Origin: Frankiales bacterium
GTDB taxonomy: Bacteria; Actinomycetota; Actinomycetes; Mycobacteriales; SCTD01
Assembly (NCBI GenBank): GCA_025966135.1
Contig: JAOPVP010000075.1
Coordinates: 1 to 61,186 of the forward strand
Direction of reading: 5' to 3'
DNA: 61,186 nt
Shown: positions 32,488 to 42,036 of the stretch, piece by piece
How positions within the stretch are numbered: the stretch's first letter is position 1
Layout: each line of letters begins with the position of its first letter
Made by a program: the position numbers and the translations under genes
Notes under the pieces: generated by a model
Seen by the model: the letters and a program-made list of their open reading frames with translations, nothing else
What the model was told of the DNA's origin: nothing
Database searches by the model: none

Positions 32488-33972
32488 TCATCCGACAGCC
32501 GCCGGACGAACCAGCGGAAAAAGAATCGTCTCCCGGATCGGCTGGCCGGTGAGAAGCATCACCAGTCGGTCCAGACCCATGCCCTGGCCGCCCATCGGCG
32601 GGGCACCGTGCTCCAGCGCCCGCAGGAAGTCCTCGTCGAGCTGCATGGCTTCCGGGTCACCGCCCGCCGCCTTCAGGGACTGCTCCGTGAGGCGACGGCG
32701 CTGCTCGACCGGGTCGACCAGCTCGGAGTACCCGGTGGCCAGCTCGACGCCGCCGACCACGAGGTCCCAGGCCTCCGCCAGGCGCGGGTCGTCACGGTGG
32801 TCGCGGGCCAGCGGCCGGGCGTCGACGGGGTAGTCGCGGACGAAGGTCGGCTGGACCAAGGTGTGCTCGACCAGCTTCTCGAACAGCTCCAGGGCAACCT
32901 CGCCGGCGGTCCACCCGTCCTGGAGCGCCACGTCGTGCTTGTCCGCCAACTGGGTGAGCGTCGGCAGGTCGGTGCCTGCGTCGACCGGTGTGCCGACCGC
33001 CTCCGACACCAGCTCGAAGAGGGTGGCTGTGCGCCAAGGCTGCTCGAGGTCCACCTGGCCGTCGCAGACGACGGTGCGGCCGATCGCGCGGGCGCAGGTC
33101 AAGACCATCTCTCTGGTGAGGTCCGCGACGGTGCCGTAATCGCCATACGCCTCGTAGAACTCGAGCATGGTGAACTCCGGGAAGTGCGTGGAGTCGATGC
33201 CCTCGTTCCGGAAGTTCTTGCCGATCTCGAAGACCTTGTCGATGCCACCGACTACCGCCCGCTTGAGATAGAGCTCCAGGGCGATGCGCAGCGTGACGTC
33301 GAGGTCGAGCGCGTTGACGTGGCTGCGGAAGGGTCGGGCGGCGGCACCGCCGTGCACGACCTGCAGGGTCGGGGTCTCGACCTCGACGAAGCCGCGGCCG
33401 TGGAGGGTCTCGCGGACGAGCCGGATCACGGTGGCACGGTCCCGGACCATCTGACGGCTGCTCGCGTTGACCGCCAGGTCGACGTACCGCTGCCGGACCC
33501 TGGCCTCGGGATCGGTGAGGCCCCGGTGCTTGTCGGGCAGCGGCCGCAGGGCCTTGCTGGTCAGCTGCCAGTCGGTGGCCAGGACGCTCAGCTCACCGCG
33601 CCGGCTGCTGATGACCTCGCCCGTCACCCCGACGTGGTCACCCAGGTCGACGTCGCTCTTCCAGGCCGCGAGGCGCTCCTCGCCGACCCCGTCCAGGCTG
33701 ATCATCACCTGGATCTGGGCCTCGCCCTCGGTGAGGGTGGCGAAGCACAGCTTGCCGCCGGTGCGGCTGAGCAGGACCCGGCCGGTGATGCCGACGACCT
33801 CGCCGCTGGCGGTGTCGATGGCGAGGCCCTCGTGCGCGTCGCGTACCTGCGCGATGCTCGTCGTGCGGGGGTAGCCCAGCGCGTACGGAGGCGTGCCAGC
33901 CGCCACGAGCCGGTCGTACTTCTCGCGGCGCACGCGGACCTGCTCGGGCAGGTCGTCGGTCTCGTCAGTCAC
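32488..33972 (-). CDS. lysS: Lysine--tRNA ligase (class II)
   Basis: 494 residues, normal length. An OB-fold anticodon-binding domain at about 55-155 (VVGITGRVLLSRTGGKLCFA), then the class II catalytic core: motif 1 in RATVIRLVRETLHGRGFVEV, motif 2 FEIGKNFRNEGIDSTHFPEF, motif 3 near the end in GMGLDRLVMLLTG. HFPEFTMLEFYEAYGD is the lysine-binding region. GTG 33972 starts the expected N-terminus. The 112 bases upstream to coaX carry no feature I could define. Confidence 0.95.
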   Translation of the reverse strand: MTDETDDLPEQVRVRREKYDRLVAAGTPPYALGYPRTTSIAQVRDAHEGLAIDTASGEVVGITGRVLLSRTGGKLCFATLTEGEAQIQVMISLDGVGEERLAAWKSDVDLGDHVGVTGEVISSRRGELSVLATDWQLTSKALRPLPDKHRGLTDPEARVRQRYVDLAVNASSRQMVRDRATVIRLVRETLHGRGFVEVETPTLQVVHGGAAARPFRSHVNALDLDVTLRIALELYLKRAVVGGIDKVFEIGKNFRNEGIDSTHFPEFTMLEFYEAYGDYGTVADLTREMVLTCARAIGRTVVCDGQVDLEQPWRTATLFELVSEAVGTPVDAGTDLPTLTQLADKHDVALQDGWTAGEVALELFEKLVEHTLVQPTFVRDYPVDARPLARDHRDDPRLAEAWDLVVGGVELATGYSELVDPVEQRRRLTEQSLKAAGGDPEAMQLDEDFLRALEHGAPPMGGQGMGLDRLVMLLTGQPIRETILFPLVRPAAVG

Positions 33973-34084
33973 GCGGTGAGCCTATCGGCGCCCCCGCAGC
34001 CACCCCGGCCCCTTCCGGCCCGCGGCCGGCCGCGCCGGCAACGTCCGCTCGCGCGGACGCCTGGACCGCGTGGCGGAGCAGACG

Positions 34085-34840
34085 TCAGAGGTTCTTCTCG
34101 TAGACGAGGCGGAGGCCGATGAGGGTGAGGTCGGGCTCGTGCTCGTCGAGGGTGTCGCAGAGCCCGAACATCAGGCTCGACAGCCCGCCGGTCGCGATGA
34201 CGACGGGATCGGAGCCGAGCTCCTTGGAGATCCGCTCGACCATGCCGTCGACCTGGGACGCGAAGCCGTAGACCAACCCGCTCTGCAAGGCCTCCACCGT
34301 GGTCTTGCCGATCACCGACCGCGGCTCCACCAGCTCGACCTTGAACAGCCGGGCGGCCCGGGCGGCGAGGGCGTCCACGGAGATCTCCACGCCCGGTGCG
34401 AGCGCGCCACCGAGGAACTCACCCTTGGCCGAGACGACGTCGAAGTTGGTCGAGGTGCCGAAGTCGACGACGATCGCCGGCCCGCCATAGAGGGTGTGGG
34501 CGGCGAGGGTGTTCACCACCCGGTCGGGCCCGACTTCCTTCGGGTTGTCGTAGAGCAGCGGCACACCTGTCTTGACCCCGGGGCCGACGATGACGGTGCG
34601 CGCGTCCGCGTAGTAGCGGTCGAACATCAGCCGCAGCTGGTCGAGTACCTGCGGGACCGTCGAGCAGACCGAGACGCCGTCCGGGACGGGGTGGCGGTCC
34701 AGCAGGCCACGGAACAGCAAGGCCAGCTCGTCCGCGGTGACCCGTGCATCGGTGCGCAGCCGGTAGCTGCTGAACAGGTGCTCACCGTCGAACAGCCCAA
34801 GGACGATGTTGGTGTTGCCGACGTCCACGGTGAGCAGCAT
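34085..34840 (-). CDS. coaX: Type III pantothenate kinase
   Basis: The first step of coenzyme A synthesis, phosphorylating pantothenate. 251 residues, ASKHA fold. The phosphate loop is MLLTVDVGNTNIVLGLFDG. The CoaX motifs GPGVKTGVPLLYDNPKEVGPDR (split here as GPGVKTGVPL and NPKEVGPDR) and VVDFGTSTNFDVVS are intact, and ATGGLSSLM closes the nucleotide site. ATG 34840 shares one base with the nadC stop (TGATG). The type III enzyme is not feedback-inhibited by CoA in known cases. It ends the pantothenate/NAD operon. Confidence 0.94.
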   Translation of the reverse strand: MLLTVDVGNTNIVLGLFDGEHLFSSYRLRTDARVTADELALLFRGLLDRHPVPDGVSVCSTVPQVLDQLRLMFDRYYADARTVIVGPGVKTGVPLLYDNPKEVGPDRVVNTLAAHTLYGGPAIVVDFGTSTNFDVVSAKGEFLGGALAPGVEISVDALAARAARLFKVELVEPRSVIGKTTVEALQSGLVYGFASQVDGMVERISKELGSDPVVIATGGLSSLMFGLCDTLDEHEPDLTLIGLRLVYEKNL

Positions 34841-35712
34841 CAGCGCAGGTCCAGTCCGAGGTCGAGCACCGACGCCGAGTGGGTCAGCGCCCCGACGGAC
34901 AGGTAGTCGACGCCGGTCTCGGCGACGGGGCGGGCGCGGTCCAGGGTGAGACCGCCGGAGGCCTCGGTGCGGACGCCCTTCGGCTTGCAGATCTCGACCG
35001 CGGCCCGCAGCTGCTCGAGCGACATGTTGTCGAGCAGCACCAGGTCGGCCCCGGCCGCGACCACGTCGGCGACCTGATCGACGGTGTCGCACTCGACCTC
35101 GACGTCGAGGCCCGGAAACTGCCTGCGCACCGCCTCAAAAGCCGGCGTGACCCCGCCCGCGGCGACGACGTGGTTGTCCTTCACGAGCGCCGCGTCTGAC
35201 AGCGACATCCGGTGGTTGACACCACCTCCGACGACGACCGCGGCCTTCTCGAGAGCACGCAGCCCAGGTGTCGTCTTGCGGGTGTCGCGGATCCGCGCGC
35301 CGGTGCCCTCGACAGCCGCGACCCAGGCGGCGGTCGCGGTGGCGACGCCGGAGAGGTGGCACAGCAGGTTGAGGGCCGAGCGCTCGGCGGTCAGCAGGGT
35401 CCGGACCGGGCCGGTCATCTGCAGCACCGTCTCGCCCGCGGCCGCGGGCCCGTCGTGCCGGACCAGGTCCCAGGTCACAGGTCCGACGACGTCGACGCAG
35501 GCCATGGCGACCGCGATGCCGGCGACGACCCCGGACACCCGTGGGACGAAGGCGGCGGTGCCCACCAGGTCGGCCGGGACCGTCGCGACGCTCGTGACGT
35601 CGACGCCTCCCGCGAGATCCTCCTCGAGGGTTCGGCGGGCCAGGTCCTCGACAGCGAGCGGTTCGAGGCCGGCCTCCGCCAGGGCAGCCAAGGTCGGCGC
35701 AGAGACAGTCAC
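34840..35712 (-). CDS. nadC: Nicotinate-nucleotide pyrophosphorylase (quinolinate phosphoribosyltransferase)
   Basis: Converts quinolinate and PRPP to nicotinate mononucleotide in de novo NAD synthesis. 290 residues. The PRPP and quinolinate motifs are NLLCHLSGVATATAAWV, IRDTRKTTPGLRALEKAAV, GGVNHRMSLSDAALVKDNH, VEVECDTVDQVADVVAAGAD and VRTEASGGLTLDRA. Start GTG 35712 overlaps the nadB stop as GTGA. The quinolinate synthase gene nadA, the missing partner, is not in the window. Confidence 0.94.
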   Translation of the reverse strand: MTVSAPTLAALAEAGLEPLAVEDLARRTLEEDLAGGVDVTSVATVPADLVGTAAFVPRVSGVVAGIAVAMACVDVVGPVTWDLVRHDGPAAAGETVLQMTGPVRTLLTAERSALNLLCHLSGVATATAAWVAAVEGTGARIRDTRKTTPGLRALEKAAVVVGGGVNHRMSLSDAALVKDNHVVAAGGVTPAFEAVRRQFPGLDVEVECDTVDQVADVVAAGADLVLLDNMSLEQLRAAVEICKPKGVRTEASGGLTLDRARPVAETGVDYLSVGALTHSASVLDLGLDLR

Positions 35713-37322
35713 GCGGGATCCTCCACAGGTTGGTACGTCGTGCCCTCCAGGGTGGTGACGAGGTGCCCCTGCCAGCCCTGCGCGGCGGCCGGGAAGTCCT
35801 CCCGCCAGTGCGCGCCGCGGGTCTCCTCCCGGCGCGTCGCGGCGGCCACCAGAGCGGTCGCGACGGCATGCAGCCCGGTGGCCTCCCAGGCCGCCGGCGA
35901 GGGGGCCTCGCTGGCCCGGTCCTCGAGGGCGAGCAAGGCCTTCGCCGTACCCGCCAGTGAGTCGGCACTGCGAAGGACGCCCGAGCCTTCGGTCATGGCG
36001 TGCGCCAGCAGGGGACGGGTGGACGGGTCGAGCAGGACGGTGGCGCGACACTGACGGGCGATGACGCCCTGCTCCGGGAGGCCGCGCTGGAGGTCGTCAC
36101 CGATGCGACCGGCGAACACCAGGCCCTCGAGCAGCGAGTTGGAGGCGAGCCGGTTGGCGCCGTGGACGCCGGTGCAGGCGACCTCACCGCAGGCGTACAG
36201 CCCCGGCACCGAGGTGCGGCCGTCGAGGTCGGTGAGGACACCGCCACTGGCGTAGTGGGCGGCCGGGGCGACCGGGATCAGGTCGACCAGGGGGTCGATC
36301 CCGGCCTGGCGGCACCGAGCCACGATGGTCGGGAAACGCGCCTCGATCCCGTCGATCCCTCGGGCGTCGAGGAAGACGTGGTCGGTGCCGAGAGCCTGCA
36401 TCCGCCGAGTGATGGCCTTGGCCACGACGTCGCGAGGGGCGAGGTCGGCGAGCGGGTGGTCCTCCGTCGTGATGACGCGCGCACCCCGGGAGTCGACCAG
36501 GAAGGCCCCCTCACCGCGGACCGCCTCGCTGATGAGCGGCTGCTGGCCGGTGGCGCCGGGACCCAGCCACAAGGCGGTGGGGTGGAACTGCACGAACTCG
36601 AGGTCGGTGACCGCCGCGCCGGCCCGCAGGGCGAGAGCGACGCCGTCTCCGGTCGACACCGACGGGTTGGTGGTGCTCGAGAAGACCTGACCCATCCCGC
36701 CGGTTGCGAGGACCACGGCGCGGGCGTGGACAGCTCCGACGCCGTCCTGCGTGCCCTCGCCGAGCACGTGCAGGGTGATTCCCGCCGTACCTCCGTCGGC
36801 GGTGCGCAGCAGGTCGAGCACGAGGGCGTGCTCGATGACCTGGATCCGTGGGTGGGCCAGGACCGCGGCGACCAACGCCCGCGACACCTCGGCGCCGGTC
36901 GCATCGCCCCCGGCGTGCACGATCCGGTCGCGGTGGTGGCCGCCCTCGCGGGTCAGTGACAGCTCACCAGAGGGGTCGAGGTCGAAGGCGGCGCCCAGGG
37001 CGATCAGCTCGCGCAACCGACCCGGGCCCTCCTCGCAGAGCACCCGCACAGCCTCCCGGTCGCAGAGGCCGACCCCGGCTTCGAGGGTGTCGCGCTCGTG
37101 CTCCAGCGGCGAGTCGTCGGCACCGAGCGCGGCAGCGACTCCCCCCTGGGCCCACCTGGTCGAGCCGTCGTCGACGTGCACCTTGGTCACGACCAGGACG
37201 CGCCCCGCGCGGGTCGCGTGCAGAGCCGTCATGAGACCGGCCACCCCGGAGCCGACGACCACGACATCGGTCGTGGTCGTCCAACCCGGGTCAGGAGCGA
37301 GCAGCCGGGTGGCTGCGGTCAC
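35709..37322 (-). CDS. nadB: L-aspartate oxidase
   Basis: A flavoenzyme oxidising aspartate to iminoaspartate for quinolinate synthesis. 537 residues. The FAD Rossmann motif is [21 protein letters not shown]. The catalytic region contains [12 protein letters not shown] and the substrate loops [19 protein letters not shown] and [31 protein letters not shown] and [18 protein letters not shown] are the fumarate-reductase-family signatures. GTG 37322 overlaps panD as GTGA. Normal length. Confidence 0.94.
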   Translation of the reverse strand: MTAATRLLAPDPGWTTTTDVVVVGSGVAGLMTALHATRAGRVLVVTKVHVDDGSTRWAQGGVAAALGADDSPLEHERDTLEAGVGLCDREAVRVLCEEGPGRLRELIALGAAFDLDPSGELSLTREGGHHRDRIVHAGGDATGAEVSRALVAAVLAHPRIQVIEHALVLDLLRTADGGTAGITLHVLGEGTQDGVGAVHARAVVLATGGMGQVFSSTTNPSVSTGDGVALALRAGAAVTDLEFVQFHPTALWLGPGATGQQPLISEAVRGEGAFLVDSRGARVITTEDHPLADLAPRDVVAKAITRRMQALGTDHVFLDARGIDGIEARFPTIVARCRQAGIDPLVDLIPVAPAAHYASGGVLTDLDGRTSVPGLYACGEVACTGVHGANRLASNSLLEGLVFAGRIGDDLQRGLPEQGVIARQCRATVLLDPSTRPLLAHAMTEGSGVLRSADSLAGTAKALLALEDRASEAPSPAAWEATGLHAVATALVAAATRREETRGAHWREDFPAAAQGWQGHLVTTLEGTTYQPVEDPA

Positions 37323-37795
37323 CAGACCAACGTCGGGTCGGCGTCGTACGAGCCGGTGCGGTCCTCGCGCGGGTCCAAGGGGTTGAGGACGCTGTCGCCG
37401 CGGGTCAAGCCGCTGTGCGGCAGTGCCTCGGCCGGGTCGGTGCCGGTGCCGATGACCTTGTTGTCGGCGTCGACGAACACGACCCGCGGCTGGCGGGTGC
37501 GGGCCTCCTCGTCCTCCATCTGCCCGTACGCGATGAGGATCACGAGGTCACCGGGGTGAACGAGGCGAGCGGCGGCACCGTTGATGCCGATGACGCCCGA
37601 GCCGCGCGGGCCGCTGATGACGTAGGTCTCGAGCCGCGCGCCGTTCGTGACGTCGACGATCGCCACCTTCTCCCCCGGGTACAGGTCGGCCGCATCGAGC
37701 AGGTCCTGGTCGACCGTCACGGAGCCGACGTAGTGCAGGTCGGCCTGTGTCACCGTCGCGCGGTGGATCTTGCTCGTGAGCATCGTGCGCAGCAT
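37319..37795 (-). CDS. panD: Aspartate 1-decarboxylase
   Basis: Makes beta-alanine for pantothenate. The proenzyme self-cleaves between Gly24 and Ser25 ([14 protein letters not shown]) to form the pyruvoyl group. [20 protein letters not shown] and [20 protein letters not shown] are the family signatures. 158 residues, longer than the usual 120-140, with an extra C-terminal tail ([14 protein letters not shown] and onward). ATG 37795 shares one base with the panC stop. The TTG three bases upstream is a poorer start. Confidence 0.93.
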   Translation of the reverse strand: MLRTMLTSKIHRATVTQADLHYVGSVTVDQDLLDAADLYPGEKVAIVDVTNGARLETYVISGPRGSGVIGINGAAARLVHPGDLVILIAYGQMEDEEARTRQPRVVFVDADNKVIGTGTDPAEALPHSGLTRGDSVLNPLDPREDRTGSYDADPTLVW

Positions 37796-38586
37796 CAAGA
37801 GTCCTTGAGAGGGAGGTTGTCGATCAGACGGGTGGAGCCCACGGTGGCGGCGACCACGATCAGGTCGCCGTCCCGTGCTGCCTCGAACGTGGCGGAGTCC
37901 AGCCGCTCGAGGTAGTCGAGATGGACACCGGGTTCGGCGTCGAACAGCGCCCTGCCCGCGCTGACGTCCTGCGTCGCAAGAGCTCGCGACAACACGAGCG
38001 CGGCACGACGCTCTTCTGCGGTGAGGTAGCGGTTGCGGCTGGACAGGGCCAGGCCGTCGGGGTCGCGGACGGTCGGGACCGCGACGACCGTGACAGGCAC
38101 GTCCAGGTCGCTGACCATCCGGCGGATCGCTGCCAACTGCTGGGCGTCCTTCTGCCCGAAGAACGCGATGTCCGGTCGGGTGAGGTGCAGCAGCTTGAGG
38201 ACGACGGTCAGGACCCCGTCGAAGTGACCCGGCCGGGACGCGCCCTCGAAGACGTTGCCCAGCGAACCGGCCGACACCCGCACCAGCGCCTCGCGGGGGT
38301 AGACGACGTCGGGCGTCGGAGTGAACACGACCTCGGCACCGCCGGCCTCGCAGATGGCGAGATCGGCGTCCAGCGTGCGCGGGTAGCGGTCGAGGTCCTC
38401 GCCTGCCCCGAACTGCAGCGGGTTGACGAAGATCGTGACGATCACGCTGTCAGCCTGCGCGCGGGCCTGGTGGATGAGCTCGGCATGGCCCTCGTGCAGG
38501 GCCCCCATCGTCATGACGACGGCGACCCGGCCGGGCAGGGCCTTGCGCGCGGACTCGAGCTCCTCGCGGGCGGCGGCGACGATCAT
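37795..38586 (-). CDS. panC: Pantothenate synthetase
   Basis: ATP-dependent condensation of pantoate and beta-alanine. 263 residues. The nucleotidyltransferase motifs are [20 protein letters not shown] (HEGH), [20 protein letters not shown], and the KMSKS-equivalent [36 protein letters not shown] and [11 protein letters not shown] complete the active site. ATG 38586 overlaps the DUF2520 gene stop as ATGA. Confidence 0.95.
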   Translation of the reverse strand: MIVAAAREELESARKALPGRVAVVMTMGALHEGHAELIHQARAQADSVIVTIFVNPLQFGAGEDLDRYPRTLDADLAICEAGGAEVVFTPTPDVVYPREALVRVSAGSLGNVFEGASRPGHFDGVLTVVLKLLHLTRPDIAFFGQKDAQQLAAIRRMVSDLDVPVTVVAVPTVRDPDGLALSSRNRYLTAEERRAALVLSRALATQDVSAGRALFDAEPGVHLDYLERLDSATFEAARDGDLIVVAATVGSTRLIDNLPLKDS

Positions 38587-39452
38587 GCCAGCACCCCCAG
38601 CAGCCCCTCGGCGCTCTGGGCGGCGAGCCGGCCGGAGGCCAGCGCCCGATCCGCGGTCAGCCGGGCCAGCGCGACATAGGAGGGTCGGACGTCGTCGGGC
38701 AGCGCGGCCAGGTGCGCCGCCACCGTGCCTGCGTCGCCGCGACTGACCGGACCGGTGAGGGCCGCATCACCGCTGCGGAGTGCCCCGTCGAGGGCGGCGC
38801 CGAGTAACGGCGCCAGGACCTGACCGGGATGCTCGGCGCCGGCCTGCCGCAGCAGGTCGGCAGCGGAGGCAACGAGCGTGACGAGGTGGTTGGCGCCGTG
38901 CGCGAGCGCGGCATGCCACAGCGGGCGCATCTCCTCGAGCACCCAGACCGGCTCGCCGCCCATCTCCACGACGAGCGCCTCGGCCATGGGCCGCAGCACG
39001 TCGGGGGCGGTCACGCCGAAGCTGGTCCCGGTCAGCCGCTCGAGGTCCACCGTCGTGCCGGTGAAGGGAAGCACCGGGTGCAGCGCGAGGGGCAGCGCGC
39101 CGTGCGCCGGCGCGAGCACCGCGAGTCCGTGGCGGCCGCTGGCGTGAGCGACGATCTGGCCGGGCCGGAAGGCCCCGACGTCGGCGAGCCCCTGCACCAG
39201 AGGCGGCAGCGCGTCGTCCGGGACGGCAAGCAGCACGAGCGAGGCGGCGCGGGCGACCTCGTCGGGAGGCAGCACCGGGACGTCGGGCAGAAACGCAGCG
39301 GCGCGGGCCCGCGAGGCCTCGCTCACAGCGCTGACGGCGACCAGGTCGTGGCCGGCGCGCAGCAGCGCGGCCCCCAGCACCGCGCCCACGCGGCCGGCAC
39401 CGATCACACCCACCTGGAGGCGGGCAGCATCGGGGCGCATCGAAGCGTTCAT
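38583..39452 (-). CDS. Rossmann/DUF2520 oxidoreductase, candidate ketopantoate reductase
   Basis: 289 residues. The N-terminal NAD(P) fold is [20 protein letters not shown], followed by [20 protein letters not shown]. The DUF2520 C-terminal helical domain ([20 protein letters not shown]) resembles the ketopantoate-reductase-type dimerisation domain. It heads the panC-panD-nadB-nadC-coaX run with ATGA coupling to panC. A role as pantoate-forming reductase is therefore plausible, but not shown by sequence. ATG 39452 and ATG 39440 are both possible starts. Neither has a strong ribosome site. Confidence 0.8.
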   Translation of the reverse strand: MNASMRPDAARLQVGVIGAGRVGAVLGAALLRAGHDLVAVSAVSEASRARAAAFLPDVPVLPPDEVARAASLVLLAVPDDALPPLVQGLADVGAFRPGQIVAHASGRHGLAVLAPAHGALPLALHPVLPFTGTTVDLERLTGTSFGVTAPDVLRPMAEALVVEMGGEPVWVLEEMRPLWHAALAHGANHLVTLVASAADLLRQAGAEHPGQVLAPLLGAALDGALRSGDAALTGPVSRGDAGTVAAHLAALPDDVRPSYVALARLTADRALASGRLAAQSAEGLLGVLA

Positions 39453-39568
39453 CAACAGGCCGTTCCAGTCCTTCAGCGGGGTACCGGACGTGTTACGGCA
39501 AGCGTATCGCCGGAGATGCCACTGGCAATCGTCTGTGTCGCACGTCACCGGGGCGGCATGCTCGCACG

Positions 39569-40456
39569 GTGACCCCCCGCCCCTGGCAGCAGGCCTGGCA
39601 CGAGGCCCTCTACGGCCCGGACGGCTTCTTCCTCCGCTCGGTCCCAGCCGAGCACTTCCGCACCAACGTGGCCGTCCCGCTCTTCGCGACAGCGGTACGG
39701 CGTCTCGCCGAGCACGTGGACGCGGCGCTCGGCTTCCCCGACCCGTTCGACCTCGTGGACGTGGGAGCGGGCCGGGGCGAGCTGCTGCTCGCGCTGGGGA
39801 CCGTCCCTGCGCGTTGGCGCCTCACCGGGGTGGACCTGGCAGGGGCCGATGTGCCGTTCCACTGGAGGCACGAGATCCCTTTGCTGCAGGGCCTTCTGGT
39901 CGCGAACGAATGGCTGGACGACATCCCCTTGGACGTGGTCGAGAACGACCGGCTGGTGCTGGTGGACTCCTCCGGCGAGGAACACCTCGGCGACCGGGTC
40001 GCCTCCGACTGGGCCGTCCGGTGGTGGCCGTCCGGTGGCCGGGTGGAGGTCGGGGCCACCCGCGACGCCGCCTGGGCACACGCGGTCTCGAAGGTGGAAC
40101 GCGGGGTAGCGGTGGCCATCGACTACGGACACCTGCTCGCCGACCGACGGCCGACGCTCACCGGGTACCTGCGCGGCCGGCAGGTGCCCCCGGTGCCCAA
40201 CGGTACGCGGGACCTCACCGCGCACGTGGCGCTCGACTCCTGCGCGGCCACGACCGGTGCCCAGTTGTTGAGGCAGCGGGAGGCCTTGCAGGCGCTGGGG
40301 GTCAGCGCGTCCTTGCCGGCGGCGACGGACCCGACGTACGCGCTGTCGTTGGAGCGGGCGTCGCAGGCACGCGAGCTGCTGGATCCCGCTGGGCTAGGCG
40401 GGTTCGGGTGGCTGGTGCAGGAGGTCGGGCTGGACGTTGGTTGGATGACCTGGTGA
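39569..40456 (+). CDS. MidA/NDUFAF7-family SAM-dependent methyltransferase
   Basis: 295 residues, shorter than the roughly 350 of typical members. The N-terminal [20 protein letters not shown] and the SAM motif [16 protein letters not shown] identify the family. [16 protein letters not shown] matches the diagnostic NE-x-L/W-D-x-x-P segment. AVAIDYGH is the IDYG motif. The human relative NDUFAF7 dimethylates an arginine of the 49-kDa complex I subunit, the NuoD homologue. A NuoD-like gene lies just downstream here, which suggests a modifier and its target. Start GTG 39569. The stop overlaps the next small gene as GTGA. Confidence 0.85.
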   Translation: MTPRPWQQAWHEALYGPDGFFLRSVPAEHFRTNVAVPLFATAVRRLAEHVDAALGFPDPFDLVDVGAGRGELLLALGTVPARWRLTGVDLAGADVPFHWRHEIPLLQGLLVANEWLDDIPLDVVENDRLVLVDSSGEEHLGDRVASDWAVRWWPSGGRVEVGATRDAAWAHAVSKVERGVAVAIDYGHLLADRRPTLTGYLRGRQVPPVPNGTRDLTAHVALDSCAATTGAQLLRQREALQALGVSASLPAATDPTYALSLERASQARELLDPAGLGGFGWLVQEVGLDVGWMTW

Positions 40457-40575
40457 CAGCGATCCTGGTCGAAGGCCTACGGGTCTCGTGCGGCGACGTG
40501 GAGGCGGTGCGGGCGCGGGTCACCGGCTCGCCGGCCGTCGCCGTACGACGATTCAGGTGGGACCCGACGACGTGA
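40453..40575 (+). CDS. 40-codon micro-gene coupled between methyltransferase and NuoD-like genes
   Basis: GTG 40453 overlaps the methyltransferase stop as GTGA, and its own TGA 40573-40575 overlaps the GTG of the NuoD-like gene, again as GTGA. The product is [20 protein letters not shown] followed by [20 protein letters not shown]: no membrane helix, one cysteine, basic centre. Two four-base overlaps in exact register argue for real translation, at least as a coupling leader that hands ribosomes to the NuoD start. I know no family for it. Confidence 0.5.
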   Translation: MTAILVEGLRVSCGDVEAVRARVTGSPAVAVRRFRWDPTT

Positions 40576-41648
40576 ACGAGGTGGTGGCGGGGGTCGGGGC
40601 GGCCGCCCTGTCGCGCTCGGACATCACGCTGGAGCTGGGACCGCACCACCCGTCGACGCACGGCTCGCTGCGCCTGCGACTGGCGCTGGACGGGTCGACG
40701 GTCGTCAGCGCCGAGCCGCTGGTGGGCGCGCTGCATCGCGGAGCGGAGAAGCTGTTCGAGGCCCGCGACTACCGGCAGATCCTGGTTCTGGCGAACCGGC
40801 ACGACTGGCTCGCGGCGTTCAACAACGAGCTCGGCGTCGCGCTGGCCGTCGAGCGGATGCTCGGGATGGAAGTGCCGGTGCGGGCCACCTGGCTGCGGAT
40901 GCTGCTGGCCGAGCTCAACCGGGTGCTGTCGCACCTGATGTTCCTGGGCTGGCTGTCCCGGGACCTGCTCGTCGTCCGCGAGGTGCTGCAGGCGGTGCTC
41001 GAGGAGGCGACCGGCGGCCGCATCCACGTGGTCTACACCCGGGTCGGCGGCCTGCGGGAGGACGTACCGGCCGGCTGGACCGGCCGTTGCCGGGAGGCGG
41101 TCGCGACGGTCCGCTCCTCCCTGGCGCCGCTCGACCTGACCTCGTTCGAGGGTCTCGGGATCCTGTCCGTCGCGGACGCCCTGTCGTACGGCGTCTCCGG
41201 TCCCGTGGCCCGGGCGAGCGGGCTGGACATGGACCTGCGCCGGGACGACCCGTACCTCGCCTACTCCTCGCTGGACGTTCCCGTGGTGCTCGGCTCGGCG
41301 GGCGATGCGGCGGCCCGGTTCTCCTGCCTGCTGCAGCAGGTGCACGTCTCGCTGGACCTCGTCGAGGCCTGCCTCGACCGGCTGCCGCCGGGGGCGGTCA
41401 ACGTGAAGCTCCCGAAGACGGTGCGGGCGCCCGAGGGGTCGACCTACGCCTGGACCGAAGCACCCTCCGGAGTAGCCGGCTACTACCTGGTGTCGCGCGG
41501 CGCCTCGACACCGTGGCGCCTGGCGATGCGGACCGCGTCGTTCAACAACGTGTCCGCCCTGCCGGCGGTGCTGCCGGGCACGCAGGTGCAGGACCTGCCC
41601 GCTGTCCTGGCCTCCTTCTTCTTCGTCGTCGGCGACATCGACAAGTAG
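40572..41648 (+). CDS. Orphan NuoD-like (complex I 49-kDa) subunit
   Basis: 358 residues, against about 380-440 for NuoD. Clear family segments: [100 protein letters not shown] and the VVGDIDK end. Two conserved stretches seem shortened: the FREREK region after HLMFLGW and the NRIW...RT-x-G region before GILSVADAL. No other nuo gene is nearby. Start GTG 40572 is set by the GTGA overlap. The protein may be a NuoD paralogue outside the canonical complex. Confidence 0.82.
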   Translation: MNEVVAGVGAAALSRSDITLELGPHHPSTHGSLRLRLALDGSTVVSAEPLVGALHRGAEKLFEARDYRQILVLANRHDWLAAFNNELGVALAVERMLGMEVPVRATWLRMLLAELNRVLSHLMFLGWLSRDLLVVREVLQAVLEEATGGRIHVVYTRVGGLREDVPAGWTGRCREAVATVRSSLAPLDLTSFEGLGILSVADALSYGVSGPVARASGLDMDLRRDDPYLAYSSLDVPVVLGSAGDAAARFSCLLQQVHVSLDLVEACLDRLPPGAVNVKLPKTVRAPEGSTYAWTEAPSGVAGYYLVSRGASTPWRLAMRTASFNNVSALPAVLPGTQVQDLPAVLASFFFVVGDIDK

Positions 41649-41748
41649 GCCGGCCCCCTGCGCCGTCCGCCGCCCGCGGCGCGGTGACCTAGCGGCGGGC
41701 ACAGCGCCCAGGGGTGGGCGCACGCAGAGGGTCGGGGGGAGCCGGCGT

Positions 41749-42027
41749 TCAGCCCTCGAGGTAGCTGACGAACTTGGCGCGCAGCAGGGGCTCGTCGTCG
41801 CCGAGGTCCTTGCCCATGAGCTCCCGGACGAGCTCCACCGCGTCGCTGATCGAGCCGGTCACGCCACCGCCGGAGCCGTCCTCGGCCGCAAAGGACCGGG
41901 AGCTGCGCAGGTGCTTCACGACGTCCCAGAAGAAGCCGACGTCGTGCCGATCGCGGGCCTTCTCGAAGGCCTGTTGCCGAAGCTGATCGGTGCTGAAGGC
42001 GTCGTAGTCCGTGCCGGATGCGTCCAT
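41749..42027 (-). CDS. Conserved small acidic actinobacterial protein, function unknown
   Basis: 92 residues, soluble and helical: TDQLRQQAFEKARDRHDVGF, FWDVVKHLRSSRSFAAEDGS, then a Gly-rich turn and ISDAVELVRELMGKDLGDDE ending PLLRAKFVSYLEG. I know related unnamed proteins in this position next to the DUF3180 gene, but no function. ATG 42027 lies nine bases after the DUF3180 stop, so it is probably the last gene of the folate run. The 100 bases to the NuoD stop show nothing definite. Confidence 0.7.
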   Translation of the reverse strand: MDASGTDYDAFSTDQLRQQAFEKARDRHDVGFFWDVVKHLRSSRSFAAEDGSGGGVTGSISDAVELVRELMGKDLGDDEPLLRAKFVSYLEG

Positions 42028-42036
42028 GGCGGAAAC

